Positions 26,346 to 34,533 of a stretch of 64,000 nucleotides of DNA are shown here, piece by piece. How positions within the stretch are numbered: position 1 is the stretch's first letter; the number at the start of each line of letters is the position of its first letter. The translations under genes and the position numbers were made by a program. This DNA is from Vibrio maritimus (lineage in GTDB: Bacteria > Pseudomonadota > Gammaproteobacteria > Enterobacterales > Vibrionaceae). A model generated the notes under the pieces. It did no database searches and was not told where the DNA came from. It saw only the letters and a program-made list of their open reading frames with translations. The DNA is taken from positions 141,524 through 205,523 of the forward strand of contig BBMT01000008.1 of the NCBI GenBank assembly GCA_000755425.1. Reading direction: 5' to 3'.

Positions 26346-26924
26346 ATGAAAACAGGGTTCGCAATGATGGTGGCATTGTTTTTATCGGGTTTACATATGT
26401 TGTTAGTTTTGCCTGTTCACGCGGCAATGGTGTGTGATAGTGGCAGTCGCTCGGAATCAACGTTACCTATTTTGGAGAGTGAGTGCCCAATCGGTAAAGG
26501 CGTTTGGGGACAAAAAGCCCCATCGCATGAAGAGCAGTCATTTTGGATACAGTGTGGTTTTGTTAAACCTGGCAGCTTACGTTCTGCGCCTAGTCAATTA
26601 CAAAATGCGGTCAATCAGCCTATTTGGTTGAAACCTGATGTGAGCGGTGACCGCTGTTTGGTTGGGCCATACCAGTCATTTGAAAACGCCAAACAAGATC
26701 TTCTTGCTCTGCGTTTACTACCTAGCTATCGCGATGCGTTTATTCGCTCGACCACACAAAAGTTGACCACGACAGCGCCACAAATGGTGGCGAAGAAACA
26801 GCCACCTCAGCATCAGGATTTACACTCGTCACAACAAGCTGTGAGCGAAGTGGCCGCTGTGGTGCTCACGCCGTATATGATTGCGGGTAAGCATGGGCAT
26901 CAAGACTGTTTGTGCCTCTTCTGA
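26346..26924 (+). CDS. exported SPOR-like domain protein (C-terminus possibly frameshifted)
   Basis: A 192-residue protein with an N-terminal signal peptide (VALFLSGLHMLLVLPVHAA) followed by a Cys-containing region. The middle, SFWIQCGFVKPGSL to CLVGPYQSFENAKQDLLALR, reads like a SPOR peptidoglycan-binding domain, which suggests a septal or wall role. The start is ATG at 26346 with GGAG 5 bases upstream. The last residues look unnatural. Adding one A at GGTAAGC near 26890 would give IAGKAWASRLFVPLL and a stop at 26936-26938, right beside the opposing gene's stop. That correction is inference. Confidence 0.7.
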   Translation: MKTGFAMMVALFLSGLHMLLVLPVHAAMVCDSGSRSESTLPILESECPIGKGVWGQKAPSHEEQSFWIQCGFVKPGSLRSAPSQLQNAVNQPIWLKPDVSGDRCLVGPYQSFENAKQDLLALRLLPSYRDAFIRSTTQKLTTTAPQMVAKKQPPQHQDLHSSQQAVSEVAAVVLTPYMIAGKHGHQDCLCLF

Positions 26925-26938
26925 TAATAAAACGGTGA

Positions 26939-27811
26939 CTAATATGCTTTGATTCCAAAGGGTTTGAGTTTTTTGGGCAAAATGCTGTCCAATTGCTCAA
27001 TCTCTTCCGGAAAGACTTCAATCAGTTGTAAATCATGCTGCTGATATAAAGCGCGAGTTGCTTCCACCGTTTTACCCTCAATTGGCCCCGAATCTGAGCC
27101 CCAGTATTGAAGATACACTTTACCTGCGGGTAGATAGAAATCACTGACGACGTCTTGTTCAATGGGCAGTTGCCTTTGGTAAGCGTGAACGACCCCTGCC
27201 ATGTAAAGCCAGTTATCTATCAGTAATTCGCCTTTAGATTGGACATAATGGCCATCGAGCGTGCGATGCTTTGCTGCAAACTTCTGTCGGAAACTTGAAA
27301 ATGACTTTTCGGTTGAATGCGCTTCTGCATCAGCGCCTTTAAACTCTAAAACACTCTGCTTAAGTCTGTGGTTTCTCAGCACACTTGGGTGCCAGACTAC
27401 AAACTTATTATGGTTGGTTTTATCGGTGCGAGCTTGGGCGCCAGCACGTACACCTTGTAGCGTGGCTATCCATTCAGTGTCTTGACGTTGCAACCAGCCA
27501 AGCTCACTGAGTAGAAGATTGATTTTCTTGGCCGCTAGACCTAGACGTTCACCAAGTTGTGTTGCGGTTAGGTGCTTGTCGCTGCGGAGTGTGTCATCCA
27601 ACACTAAATTTGTTGGCCAGACAATAAAGCGACCATACTTTTCACTTTCAACGTAGTCACCACCAAATCGCGCACCCACATCGGTGAGCATCCACTGTTC
27701 GTCATGCCAGGTAATGTAGCCAAGCTGCTTTAATTCGTTAAATAGAGATTTTGGCTCGACTTGACGCTGTTTCGCCAGCGCTGATGTTGAAAGTTTGTTG
27801 TGGCTGGTCAC
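26939..27811 (-). CDS. winged-helix and nuclease-like protein, third gene of the thiM-thiE unit
   Basis: I do not recognise a named family. Two similar N-terminal segments (LSTSALAKQRQVEPKSLFNE and LTATQLGERLGLAAKKINLL) look like winged-helix repeats. Each is followed by a KYGRFIVWP or HNKFVVWHP motif. The C-terminal third (KGELLIDNWLYMAGVVHAY, VVSDFYLPAGKVYLQYWG, LIEVFPEEIEQLDSILPKKL) has the layout of a PD-(D/E)XK nuclease fold as in Vsr or helicase-linked nucleases. The usual second acidic residue is replaced (VYLQYWG), so activity is doubtful. The start is GTG at 27811 with AGGAGAG upstream, 14 bases after thiE. Its role beside thiamine genes is unknown. Confidence 0.75.
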   Translation of the reverse strand: MTSHNKLSTSALAKQRQVEPKSLFNELKQLGYITWHDEQWMLTDVGARFGGDYVESEKYGRFIVWPTNLVLDDTLRSDKHLTATQLGERLGLAAKKINLLLSELGWLQRQDTEWIATLQGVRAGAQARTDKTNHNKFVVWHPSVLRNHRLKQSVLEFKGADAEAHSTEKSFSSFRQKFAAKHRTLDGHYVQSKGELLIDNWLYMAGVVHAYQRQLPIEQDVVSDFYLPAGKVYLQYWGSDSGPIEGKTVEATRALYQQHDLQLIEVFPEEIEQLDSILPKKLKPFGIKAY

Positions 27812-27825
27812 CTTATTTATCTCTC

Positions 27826-28458
27826 CTAATTCGATGAACTATCCATTAAGGCAAGTAGGTCTGTGGCCGCTTTCTTGGGGCTTTCCGCATGACAAATGGC
27901 CGAAACCAATGCAACACCGTGTGTACCAGTCGCTGCAACGTCTTTGAGGTTGGTGTCGTTGATGCCCCCAATAGCGACGACAGGAAGTGTCGTTTTGCTT
28001 AGCGTGTTGCGTAGCCCTTCCAGACCCCAATGGGTCTTGGTGTTTGTTTTGGTTGGGGTGGCGAAAATCGCGCTCAGGCCGATATAGTCGATAGGAAGTG
28101 ATTGAGCCTCTGCTAGTTGAGCTTCACTTTCAATCGACAAGCCTAAAATACGTTGTGAACCAATCAACTTTCGAGCGAGAAGTGCAGGCATGTCTGATTG
28201 TCCTAGGTGCACGCCGTCAGCGTCAACAGCAAGAGCAACATCAACACGGTCGTTAATGATAAGAGGGACACCTGTTCCCTCTAGCACTTCTTTGATTGCT
28301 TGCGCCTTCTCAATGAAAGCTCGCACATCATGATGTTTTTCACGAAGTTGAACCATGGTGACACCGCCAGCGACGGCTTCGCGGACTACGCTAACTAATG
28401 TGGGCAAGTCTTGGTTTTCGTCGGTGACTAGATATAAGCGGTACGGATTATTTGCCAT
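27826..28458 (-). CDS. thiE: thiamine phosphate synthase ThiE
   Basis: A 210-residue TIM-barrel enzyme that joins hydroxymethylpyrimidine diphosphate and thiazole phosphate to thiamine phosphate. Family motifs: YLVTDEN, GGVTMVQLREK (phosphate binding), PLIINDRVDVALAVDADGVH, GQSDMP, IGLSAIFATPTK and VVAIGGI. I start it at ATG 28458 (MANNPYRLYL); an extension upstream overlaps thiM. The ribosome binding site is weak, which suggests coupling to thiM, whose stop is 7 bases away. It forms an operon thiM-thiE-(nuclease-like gene). No TPP riboswitch is apparent upstream. Confidence 0.95.
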   Translation of the reverse strand: MANNPYRLYLVTDENQDLPTLVSVVREAVAGGVTMVQLREKHHDVRAFIEKAQAIKEVLEGTGVPLIINDRVDVALAVDADGVHLGQSDMPALLARKLIGSQRILGLSIESEAQLAEAQSLPIDYIGLSAIFATPTKTNTKTHWGLEGLRNTLSKTTLPVVAIGGINDTNLKDVAATGTHGVALVSAICHAESPKKAATDLLALMDSSSN

Positions 28459-28465
28459 GGAATTT

Positions 28466-29257
28466 TTAGCACTCGCGAAGTTTAAGGCGAGACTCGATGT
28501 CATCCGCATTTAGCTGATACAAGCTATCGAGTAGATTGACTTGCAACGAGCCAGGACCTTGAGACTTCTCTGCAGCCATTTCACCGGCAATTGCGAAGAT
28601 CGCTGCGGCAGCGACACCACTGGTTTCACCCACGGCAGCAAACGCACCAGTGACGGCAGATAGTGAGCAGCCCATACCAGTCACGTACGGCATCAATTCA
28701 TGACCATTGCTTAGTGCAATGGTGTGTTCTTTGGTCACGACGTAGTCTGTTTCTCCAGACACAACCACGCTGCATGCGTAGCTTTCTACTAATGAACGAG
28801 CAGCTGTTAGAGCGGCTTCACTGGCATCGAGGGCATCCACGCCTTTATTTTTTGACTTCTCACCCGCCATTGCGATGATTTCAGAAGCATTGCCACGAAT
28901 GATCAAGTTGTCGGCAAGTTCAGCTAATTGACGAGCCGTAGAGGTACGCAGTTTCGTCGCGCCACAGCCCACAGGGTCAAGGATCACAGGCTTGTTGTTT
29001 TCATTAGCCTGCTCAACAGCGAAGAACATACCCGGGCGCCATACACTGTCTAGCGTACCAATGTTAATGACTAACGCTCCAGCGAAGGACATCATCTCAG
29101 CCATTTCTTGTTTTGAGTGAGACATGATTGGGGAGGCGCCAACGGCTAGTAATGCGTTGGCTGTGTTGTTCATGACCACGAAGTTTGTGATATTCACTAC
29201 TAAGGGTTTTTGTTCGCGGACTTTGTTTAGGGCACTGACGATTTGTTGTTTGTTCAT
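28466..29257 (-). CDS. thiM: hydroxyethylthiazole kinase ThiM
   Basis: A 263-residue ribokinase-like salvage enzyme that phosphorylates hydroxyethylthiazole for ThiE. Motifs: PLVVNITNFVVMNNTANALL at the substrate pocket, PVILDPVGCGATKLRT, IIRGNASEI, and VTGMGCSLSAVTGAF, where the Cys replaces the catalytic Asp of other ribokinases as is usual for ThiM. The start is ATG at 29257, with GGAGA 5 bases upstream. It leads the operon with thiE. A partner ThiD is not in the window. Confidence 0.95.
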   Translation of the reverse strand: MNKQQIVSALNKVREQKPLVVNITNFVVMNNTANALLAVGASPIMSHSKQEMAEMMSFAGALVINIGTLDSVWRPGMFFAVEQANENNKPVILDPVGCGATKLRTSTARQLAELADNLIIRGNASEIIAMAGEKSKNKGVDALDASEAALTAARSLVESYACSVVVSGETDYVVTKEHTIALSNGHELMPYVTGMGCSLSAVTGAFAAVGETSGVAAAAIFAIAGEMAAEKSQGPGSLQVNLLDSLYQLNADDIESRLKLREC

Positions 29258-29291
29258 TCTATTCTCCAAAGGCTCATTCGAGCTTTTTCAT

Positions 29292-29344
29292 ATATACCCA
29301 AGTAACCTCAAGATGATGGTTCAGCGAGATTTGTTTGGGTATAT
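29292..29344. repeat. palindromic Vibrio-type intergenic repeat
   Basis: ATATACCCAA at the left end and TTGGGTATAT at the right end bracket a 33-base core with AAGTAACCTCAAGATGATGG and TTCAGCGAGATTTG. Elements of this kind recur between genes in many Vibrio genomes. It lies between thiM and the AEC transporter terminator and is present once here. Confidence 0.65.
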
Positions 29345-29362
29345 TCATTTGTACTGGGATAT

Positions 29363-29395
29363 AAAAATAGTGCTAGCCGTGGTTAGGCTAGCACT
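29363..29395 (-). terminator. terminator of the AEC transporter gene
   Basis: On the minus strand AGTGCTAGCC and GGCTAGCACT form a perfect 10-base stem with a 7-base loop, running into ATTTTTAT. Confidence 0.9.
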
Positions 29396-29432
29396 GGTCT
29401 GTGATGGTTTTATATAAGAGTCTGAACAGAAA

Positions 29433-30388
29433 CTAGATCAGTCCATACAAAGAAAGGGTCAGAATACCTAGCGTGCAAGTTATGGTAGAAAGTACGGTAG
29501 TTAGTGCTATGATGTTGGCTGCAAGTATCGAGTTGCCACCCATTGAACGCGCCATCACATAGCTAGCTGCAGCAACAGGCGAGGCATTCATAAAGAACAG
29601 AATCCCCAGCTCGAGACCACGAAATCCCGTAAAATAGGCGGCCAGCGTAATAGCAAGGGGCGCCAATACCAACTTGTAGCCACTGGCGATCCAAGTAGGG
29701 GCTTGTTCTTTCTTCATCGAGCTAAGATCAAGTGAGCCGCCTGTACATAGTAACGCGAGTGGCAATGTCATGGTGGCAAAGTAATTTCCTGCGTCCACAA
29801 CGATAGTCGGGACTGGAATTGATAGCAGATACACCAGTAAGCCCAGCAAGATAGCAATAATGAGTGGGTTTTTGGTGAGAGTGGTGAGCATGATTTTGCT
29901 TGCAGACGTCCCAGAGTCAACCCCTTTCGGAGTTAAGCAAATCACCGCCTGAACATTATAGATAAAGGTCGTAATTGCTACGTACAGTGCCGCTAAAGCA
30001 ATCCCTCGTTCACCGTAAGCATTGGCGACATAAGCGATACCAATGATGCCAGTATTGGATCTGAACGCGCCTGTATGATCACACCTCTATCAGCCGATTT
30101 CTTGAACAGAGTGCCCACTGAGAAGTAACTAAATAGGAAGAACGTGACGCTAGCGATAACGCCAAACGTGAGAAATTGTTTGGCGGAAGAGAAGTCGTGT
30201 TCTGACGTTACTATGCTAAGAAACAGCATAGTTGGTAGCGTCACTTTAAAGACGAGTTTAGAAGCAACCTCAATGAAGTTATCGTTGATTAGTCCGATGC
30301 GTTTGAAGACAACACCAAGAATAATGAGTAAGCAAATAGGACCGGTGATTGAAATCGAAAACAGCAACTGTTCTATCAATAGATCCAT
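29433..30388 (-). pseudogene. AEC-family (auxin efflux carrier) transporter (frameshifted)
   Basis: An inner-membrane carrier of about 318 residues once repaired, with roughly ten helices in the AEC family, which moves organic acids or other small anions. The N-terminal piece is LFSISITGPICLLIILGVVF and the C-terminal piece includes LLVYLLSIPVPTIV and FFMNASPVAAASYVMA. The frames differ by one base near 30058: adding a T to CGTTCAG gives RFRSNTGIIGIAYVANAYGE, which bridges the two. It has its own terminator and is divergent from the TetR gene, so TetR may influence it. The substrate is unknown. Confidence 0.83.
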
Positions 30389-30469
30389 GATTTACTTCCA
30401 TATTGTTAGGGGATAATGTCCAAGTGATTATTTCATAGCTTGTCATACAAATAAATGTAGATTGAAAAA

Positions 30470-30485
30470 TAGTACGACCGTGCTA
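30470..30485. promoter_or_regulatory. TetR operator candidate, site 1
   Basis: TAGTACGACCGTGCTA is an imperfect palindrome (7-base arms, one mismatch, 2-base centre). It overlaps the promoter region just upstream of the TetR gene. A closely related site lies upstream of the alpha/beta hydrolase gene. Confidence 0.65.
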
Positions 30486-30512
30486 AATTGAAGCTATACA
30501 GCAGAGTTGATG

Positions 30513-31112
30513 ATGGTGATTATGGGTAAAGGTCGGCTAACAAAAGATCATATTTTGATGAAAGCATTTGAGATTGCGAGCAGAGATGGGCTAGAAAGCT
30601 TAACGATCGGCGAGCTGGCAAAGCAATGTAACATGTCGAAGAGTGGTCTGTTTGCTCACTTTAACTCTAAGGTCAACCTGCAAGTTGCCGTAGTTCAACA
30701 CGCGGATGTTACGTTTCAAACTAGAGTCATTTCTCCTGCTCGTGAACACGAGCATGAGATGGCAACGAAAAAGCTTAAACATCTTATCGACAACTGGATG
30801 AGCTGGAATCATTCATTTCAGGGCAGTTGCATGTTCATTGATGCGTGGCGAGACAGTCAGCAGGACGAACTGCAGCAAGCGCTCAGAAAAGCAATCCATC
30901 GCTGGATCCACTATTTGACCATTCAAATACAAAAGGGGATCGACAGCGGTGAGTTCAGGGCAACGCTCGATCCACAACAAGCCGCGTTTGAGCTCTATGG
31001 GCACTACTTAAGTGCACATGTTTTCTATTCGCTGGTGGGTGAGCAGGAGAGCAGTCAGCGATTTTGGAGCAGTGTTGACTCCTCTATGCAATCTTGGTCG
31101 ATTCCTGAATAA
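30513..31112 (+). CDS. TetR/AcrR-family regulator
   Basis: A protein of about 199 residues. The N-terminal helix-turn-helix reads HILMKAFEIASRDGLESLTI, then GELAKQCNMSKSGLFAHF, the usual TetR pattern. The C-terminal half, with CMFIDAWRDSQQDELQQAL and EFRATLDPQQAAFELYGHY, resembles the ligand-binding domain of TetR_C-type regulators. Several in-frame starts exist (30507 TTG, 30510, 30513, 30522 ATG), and the sequence does not decide among them. The next gene is an alpha/beta hydrolase on the same strand. Shared palindromes before both genes suggest that it represses itself and the hydrolase. Confidence 0.88.
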   Translation: MVIMGKGRLTKDHILMKAFEIASRDGLESLTIGELAKQCNMSKSGLFAHFNSKVNLQVAVVQHADVTFQTRVISPAREHEHEMATKKLKHLIDNWMSWNHSFQGSCMFIDAWRDSQQDELQQALRKAIHRWIHYLTIQIQKGIDSGEFRATLDPQQAAFELYGHYLSAHVFYSLVGEQESSQRFWSSVDSSMQSWSIPE

Positions 31113-31170
31113 CGAATTACATCTGAACAATCATTTGAATAGAGCGGTAGTGTACAACGCTAACTTAAAA

Positions 31171-31186
31171 AAGCACGGTCGTTCTA
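31171..31186. promoter_or_regulatory. TetR operator candidate, site 2
   Basis: AAGCACGGTCGTTCTA, read on the other strand, shares ACGACCGTGCT with the site upstream of the TetR gene. It lies 60 bases before the alpha/beta hydrolase start. Confidence 0.6.
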
Positions 31187-31245
31187 AATATATGCTCAAC
31201 AATAAAGCTATCCGAGGATGACGAGGATAAAAAGGACAGTCAGTC

Positions 31246-32094
31246 ATGAGTGATAAAATCTACTTCAATACATCAAAAAAATTCAGCTTCAAAAAGAAAA
31301 TGGTGAATCTGACCACTCGAGCTCACCATAAACTCGCACCTAATCATGCTAAACGTACGGCCAAGAAATTGCTTCTGACTCCAGTGCGCTCAACACCAAA
31401 GAATGCTCAGCCGGAAGGCTTGAGCATTTCGGAGGTGTCGACTTCGGAAGGTGTTCTGAAGACGTATCGTTTGGGAACTGGACCAGTTTGGTTGCTCACA
31501 CACGGTTGGTCTGGTACTGCGAGCCAATTCTTTCCACTTATGGAGCATATTGCGAGTAAGGGTTATACCGCTTTGGCTTATGATCATCCAGCTCACGGAC
31601 AAAGTGAAGGTGCATACGGGCACATCCCTGCCTTTGTTGGTGGTTTGGAAGGTCTGCTCGATAGTGAAAAGGAAGTGGCGGGGTTGGTCGGTCACAGTAT
31701 GGGTACGGCAGCGGCGATTGAATGTAAGCATGCCAAGCTCCAAGATAAGCCCTTGCTACTGATAGCCCCCGTGCTTGATTATCTCGATAACCTGTTTGGT
31801 AGTGTGGCGCGTTCAGGGTATTCAATGCGACTTTTTGAGGCGGTTGTAGACGATATTCAATCCCAATATCACTACCCAATTACCTCGATTGATCCATACA
31901 ATAAATTAGGTCGTCGTAATGCGCCAACTTTGATTGTTCATGATGAAAAAGACCGGTTCACCAAGTACTCGGTGTCTAAAAAAGCCGCAGAGGAAATGCC
32001 GTTGGTCACGCTGATCACAACACAGGGGCAGGGGCATGGTCGAGTTATGCATAGTGATGAGGCGAAAGCCGCATTTGACAGGCTAACGTCATAA
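31246..32094 (+). CDS. alpha/beta hydrolase
   Basis: A 282-residue cytoplasmic alpha/beta-fold hydrolase. The oxyanion-hole region is WLLTHGWSG, the nucleophile Ser is in LVGHSMGTAAA, the acid is Asp in LIVHDEKDRF, and the base His is in GQGHGRV. The long basic N-terminus (FSFKKKMVNLTTRAHHKLAP) is not a signal peptide. The start has AGGA upstream. It follows the TetR gene by about 130 bases and has its own TetR-like operator, so its induction by an unknown ligand is likely. Substrate (ester or lactone) unknown. Confidence 0.88.
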   Translation: MSDKIYFNTSKKFSFKKKMVNLTTRAHHKLAPNHAKRTAKKLLLTPVRSTPKNAQPEGLSISEVSTSEGVLKTYRLGTGPVWLLTHGWSGTASQFFPLMEHIASKGYTALAYDHPAHGQSEGAYGHIPAFVGGLEGLLDSEKEVAGLVGHSMGTAAAIECKHAKLQDKPLLLIAPVLDYLDNLFGSVARSGYSMRLFEAVVDDIQSQYHYPITSIDPYNKLGRRNAPTLIVHDEKDRFTKYSVSKKAAEEMPLVTLITTQGQGHGRVMHSDEAKAAFDRLTS

Positions 32095-32323
32095 TCTTCA
32101 ACGATTTGATCAAAGTTATATTTATGTATCCATAATGTTGATGTGGTTAACGAATTGATAGATTCGCATTATGTAAATGGTTTGGTATGTGGGATCATAG
32201 CTTGGTTCCACTTACGTCCATACTGAGTGTTGGGTTTTCATCTCTAAACACAATTACTACATCGAGTTAAAACCCACGGTAGTTTACCTACTTTCAGTAG
32301 CTTAGTGATGTTTGTGGTTTCTA

Positions 32324-32365
32324 GGGCGCTCTTCTTGAGCTAGCCCCTCAAGGGAGCAGCCGCCC
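32324..32365 (+). promoter_or_regulatory. long hairpin in the leader of the DASS carrier gene
   Basis: GGGCG pairs with CGCCC, and inside it CTCTTCTTGAG pairs with CTCAAGGGAG through Watson-Crick and G-U pairs around a short loop. No T run follows. The hairpin ends about 10 bases before the AAGGAAG ribosome binding site, a position suited to translational control or mRNA stability. I do not recognise a known riboswitch. Confidence 0.5.
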
Positions 32366-32388
32366 ATTGATTAAAGGAAGCCATAATA

Positions 32389-33775
32389 ATGAATAGAAAC
32401 GATAGTGTCCCCTTACCCTCCAATACCCGAGAATGGTTTTTTAACCGCAATAGCTTAATCATTCTTGCTGATATTGTTCTGTTTTACGTGCTCTACACGA
32501 CCTTACCTTTTGATCCAAACGTGGTACTTGGTATCAGCATACTAGCGTTTATCGCAGTGCTTTGGCTCACAGAGGCATTACATGTGACAGTGACTGCCGT
32601 CCTTGTTCCGGTCATCGCGGTATTGTTCAATGTTTTTGATACTCAGACGGCTCTGAATAACTTTGCTAACTCGATAATTTTCTTATTCCTCGGTGGGTTT
32701 GCTTTAGCTGCCGCTATGCATCGACAAGGGTTAGACAAAGTGGTCGCCGACAAAGTGCTGGTCTTGGCAAAAGGCGTATGAGTGTCGCCGTGTTTATGCT
32801 TTTCGGCGTGACTGCATTGCTGTCGATGTGGATCAGTAATACCGCAACCGCAGCTATGATGTTACCTCTCGTGCTTGGTGTACTCAGTAAAGTGAATGAA
32901 GAAAGTGGTCACAACACTTATGTGTTCGTTTTGCTTGGTATTGCCTATAGCGCCAGTATTGGTGGTATCGCGACGATGGTCGGAAGCCCTCCAAATGCGA
33001 TTGCTGCGGCTGAGATCGGTATGACATTTACTGATTGGATGGCATTTGGTTTGCCAACTGCGTTTATCCTGTTACCGATTGCGTTGGCTGTGCTGTTTTT
33101 GTGCTTAAGCCAAAACTCGACGGTGAATTTGAAATCAGTCATGAGCCTGTAAATTGGGACAAAGGTAAAATCGTTACTTTACTGATCTTCGCTTTGACCG
33201 TGTTCTTCTGGATCTTTAGTAAGCCAATTAACTCCATGTTAGGTGGTTATGCTAAGTTCGATACTATTGTGGCATTGGGTGCGATTGTTGCCGTTAACTT
33301 TGCCCGCGTAGTTCATTGGAAGGACATTGAGAAAACCGCTGACTGGGGTGTATTACTGCTATTTGGTGGCGGTATTTGTTTAAGTAATGTGTTGAAAGCG
33401 ACAGGGACTAGTGTGTTCTTGGCGAATGAGCTCAGCGAACTGATTTCCCAGTTTAGTATGTTGTTCATTATCTTGGTGATCGCTGCTTTCGTTGTTTTCC
33501 TAACAGAGTTTGCCAGTAATACGGCCAGTGCTGCGCTGCTAATTCCCGTCTTTGCTAGTGTTGCCGAAGCCTTTGGTATGTCGCCGGTGATCTTGTCAGT
33601 GCTTATCGCTGTTGCCGCGTCATGTGCGTTCATGTTGCCTGTTGCTACACCGCCAAACGCAATTGTGTTCGCCTCGGGTCATATTAAGCAGCAAGAGATG
33701 ATGCGAATTGGTATCTTGCTCAACATTGCCTGCATTGGTGCCTTGACGCTAATTGCGGTGACGTTCTGGGCCTAG
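32389..33775 (+). pseudogene. DASS-family Na+/dicarboxylate symporter, VcINDY-like (two frameshifts)
   Basis: About 462 residues after repair. It is strongly like VcINDY, the V. cholerae Na+-coupled succinate/C4-dicarboxylate carrier (VCA0025): EWFFNRNSLIILADIVLFYV, TEALHVTVTAVLVPVIAVLF, and the two SNT substrate/sodium motifs WISNTATAAMM and FASNTASAALL. The ATPPNAIVFASGHIKQ end also matches. The first break, near 32776, needs one base in GGCGTATG (restoring a residue before MSVAVFMLFGV). The second, near 33100, needs one T in a T run (restoring VLFFVLKPKLDGEFEI). The start has AAGGAAG upstream. A structured leader precedes it. Confidence 0.9.
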
Positions 33776-33820
33776 CTAGTCTAAGTTGAGTGTTAGCCTT
33801 GGTTGAACACTTACAATGAA

Positions 33821-33850
33821 AACGCCCTATTCCGATAGAATAGGGGCGTT
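33821..33850. terminator. bidirectional terminator between the DASS carrier and GDSL esterase
   Basis: AACGCCCTATTC and GAATAGGGGCGTT form a long stem with a 5-base loop and one bulge. On the minus strand it runs into TTTTC. It separates two convergent genes. Confidence 0.85.
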
Positions 33851-33864
33851 GTTAGTTTGAGTCA

Positions 33865-34472
33865 TTAAATTTTTGCAACTAGGCTATTGAGCGCATTAAA
33901 GATGATCTCAGCACCCAATTTGGAGAGGTGGATCCCGTCTTTTTGATACAAGTCGTTGTACCCATTTTGCTGGGCGTATGTTTCAAACGCTTGGTAGGCA
34001 TCGACGATGTCAATACCCGTCTCTCCATGGCCGTACATCATTTTAAGTTTTTGGCTGTGCACGTTACTCAATGTCTCTACTGACTGTCTTAAACGTTCGA
34101 CGCTGCTTGGCTGGTTGCCAAACATCGGAAGCGCGCCTACAGGGTCTATGGCACTGGTTACAACAAGGATAGGCTTAATATCATGGTGCTGAGCTTGAGC
34201 AATCATGCTATTGAGGTTACTGGCCACAACGCCAATGTCGATGCCCCAGTTGAGATCGTTCAATCCGCCAATAAAACAACAACGTCAGGTTTTGCTTCTA
34301 ACACTTGTGATTTGAATCGAGACAGCATTCCCGTTGTCGTGTCACCAGGTACACCACAGTTGGTAAATGATATGTTCGGGTACTCGCTCGTTAATTGACA
34401 TGACCAGTTTTCACCTTTAGCAAGCCCCCAGCCTGCCGTTAGGCTATCACCGAGCAATACGATGTTTTTCAT
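33865..34472 (-). pseudogene. GDSL/SGNH esterase (frameshifted)
   Basis: About 202 residues after repair. Block I is LLGDSLTAGWG with the nucleophile Ser; block II is the Gly in NCGVPGDTT; block III, GGLND, is split by the frame break and is restored by adding one G to TTGGCGGA near 34263. Block V is KDGIHLSKLGAEI with the Asp/His pair. No signal peptide is seen, so it is probably cytoplasmic, like an arylesterase or lysophospholipase-type SGNH enzyme. It ends against a shared terminator. Confidence 0.88.
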
Positions 34473-34491
34473 AATTGTTCTCTTAAGATCT

Positions 34492-34515
34492 AAAAAGCCG
34501 CTCTTTAGGAGCGGC
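34492..34515 (-). terminator. terminator of the DUF2057 gene
   Basis: On the minus strand GCCGCTC and GAGCGGC form the stem and are followed by TTTTTA. Confidence 0.85.
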
Positions 34516-34533
34516 TTAGTAATTTTTGAGCGA

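Noticed and set aside
29270..29430. TPP riboswitch upstream of thiM
   Set aside because: No THI-box motifs are seen; the structures there are an AEC terminator and a Vibrio-type palindrome.
32389..33775. Programmed frameshifting in the DASS carrier
   Set aside because: Two breaks without slippery heptamers or structure, in a window full of similar breaks. Sequence error is simpler.
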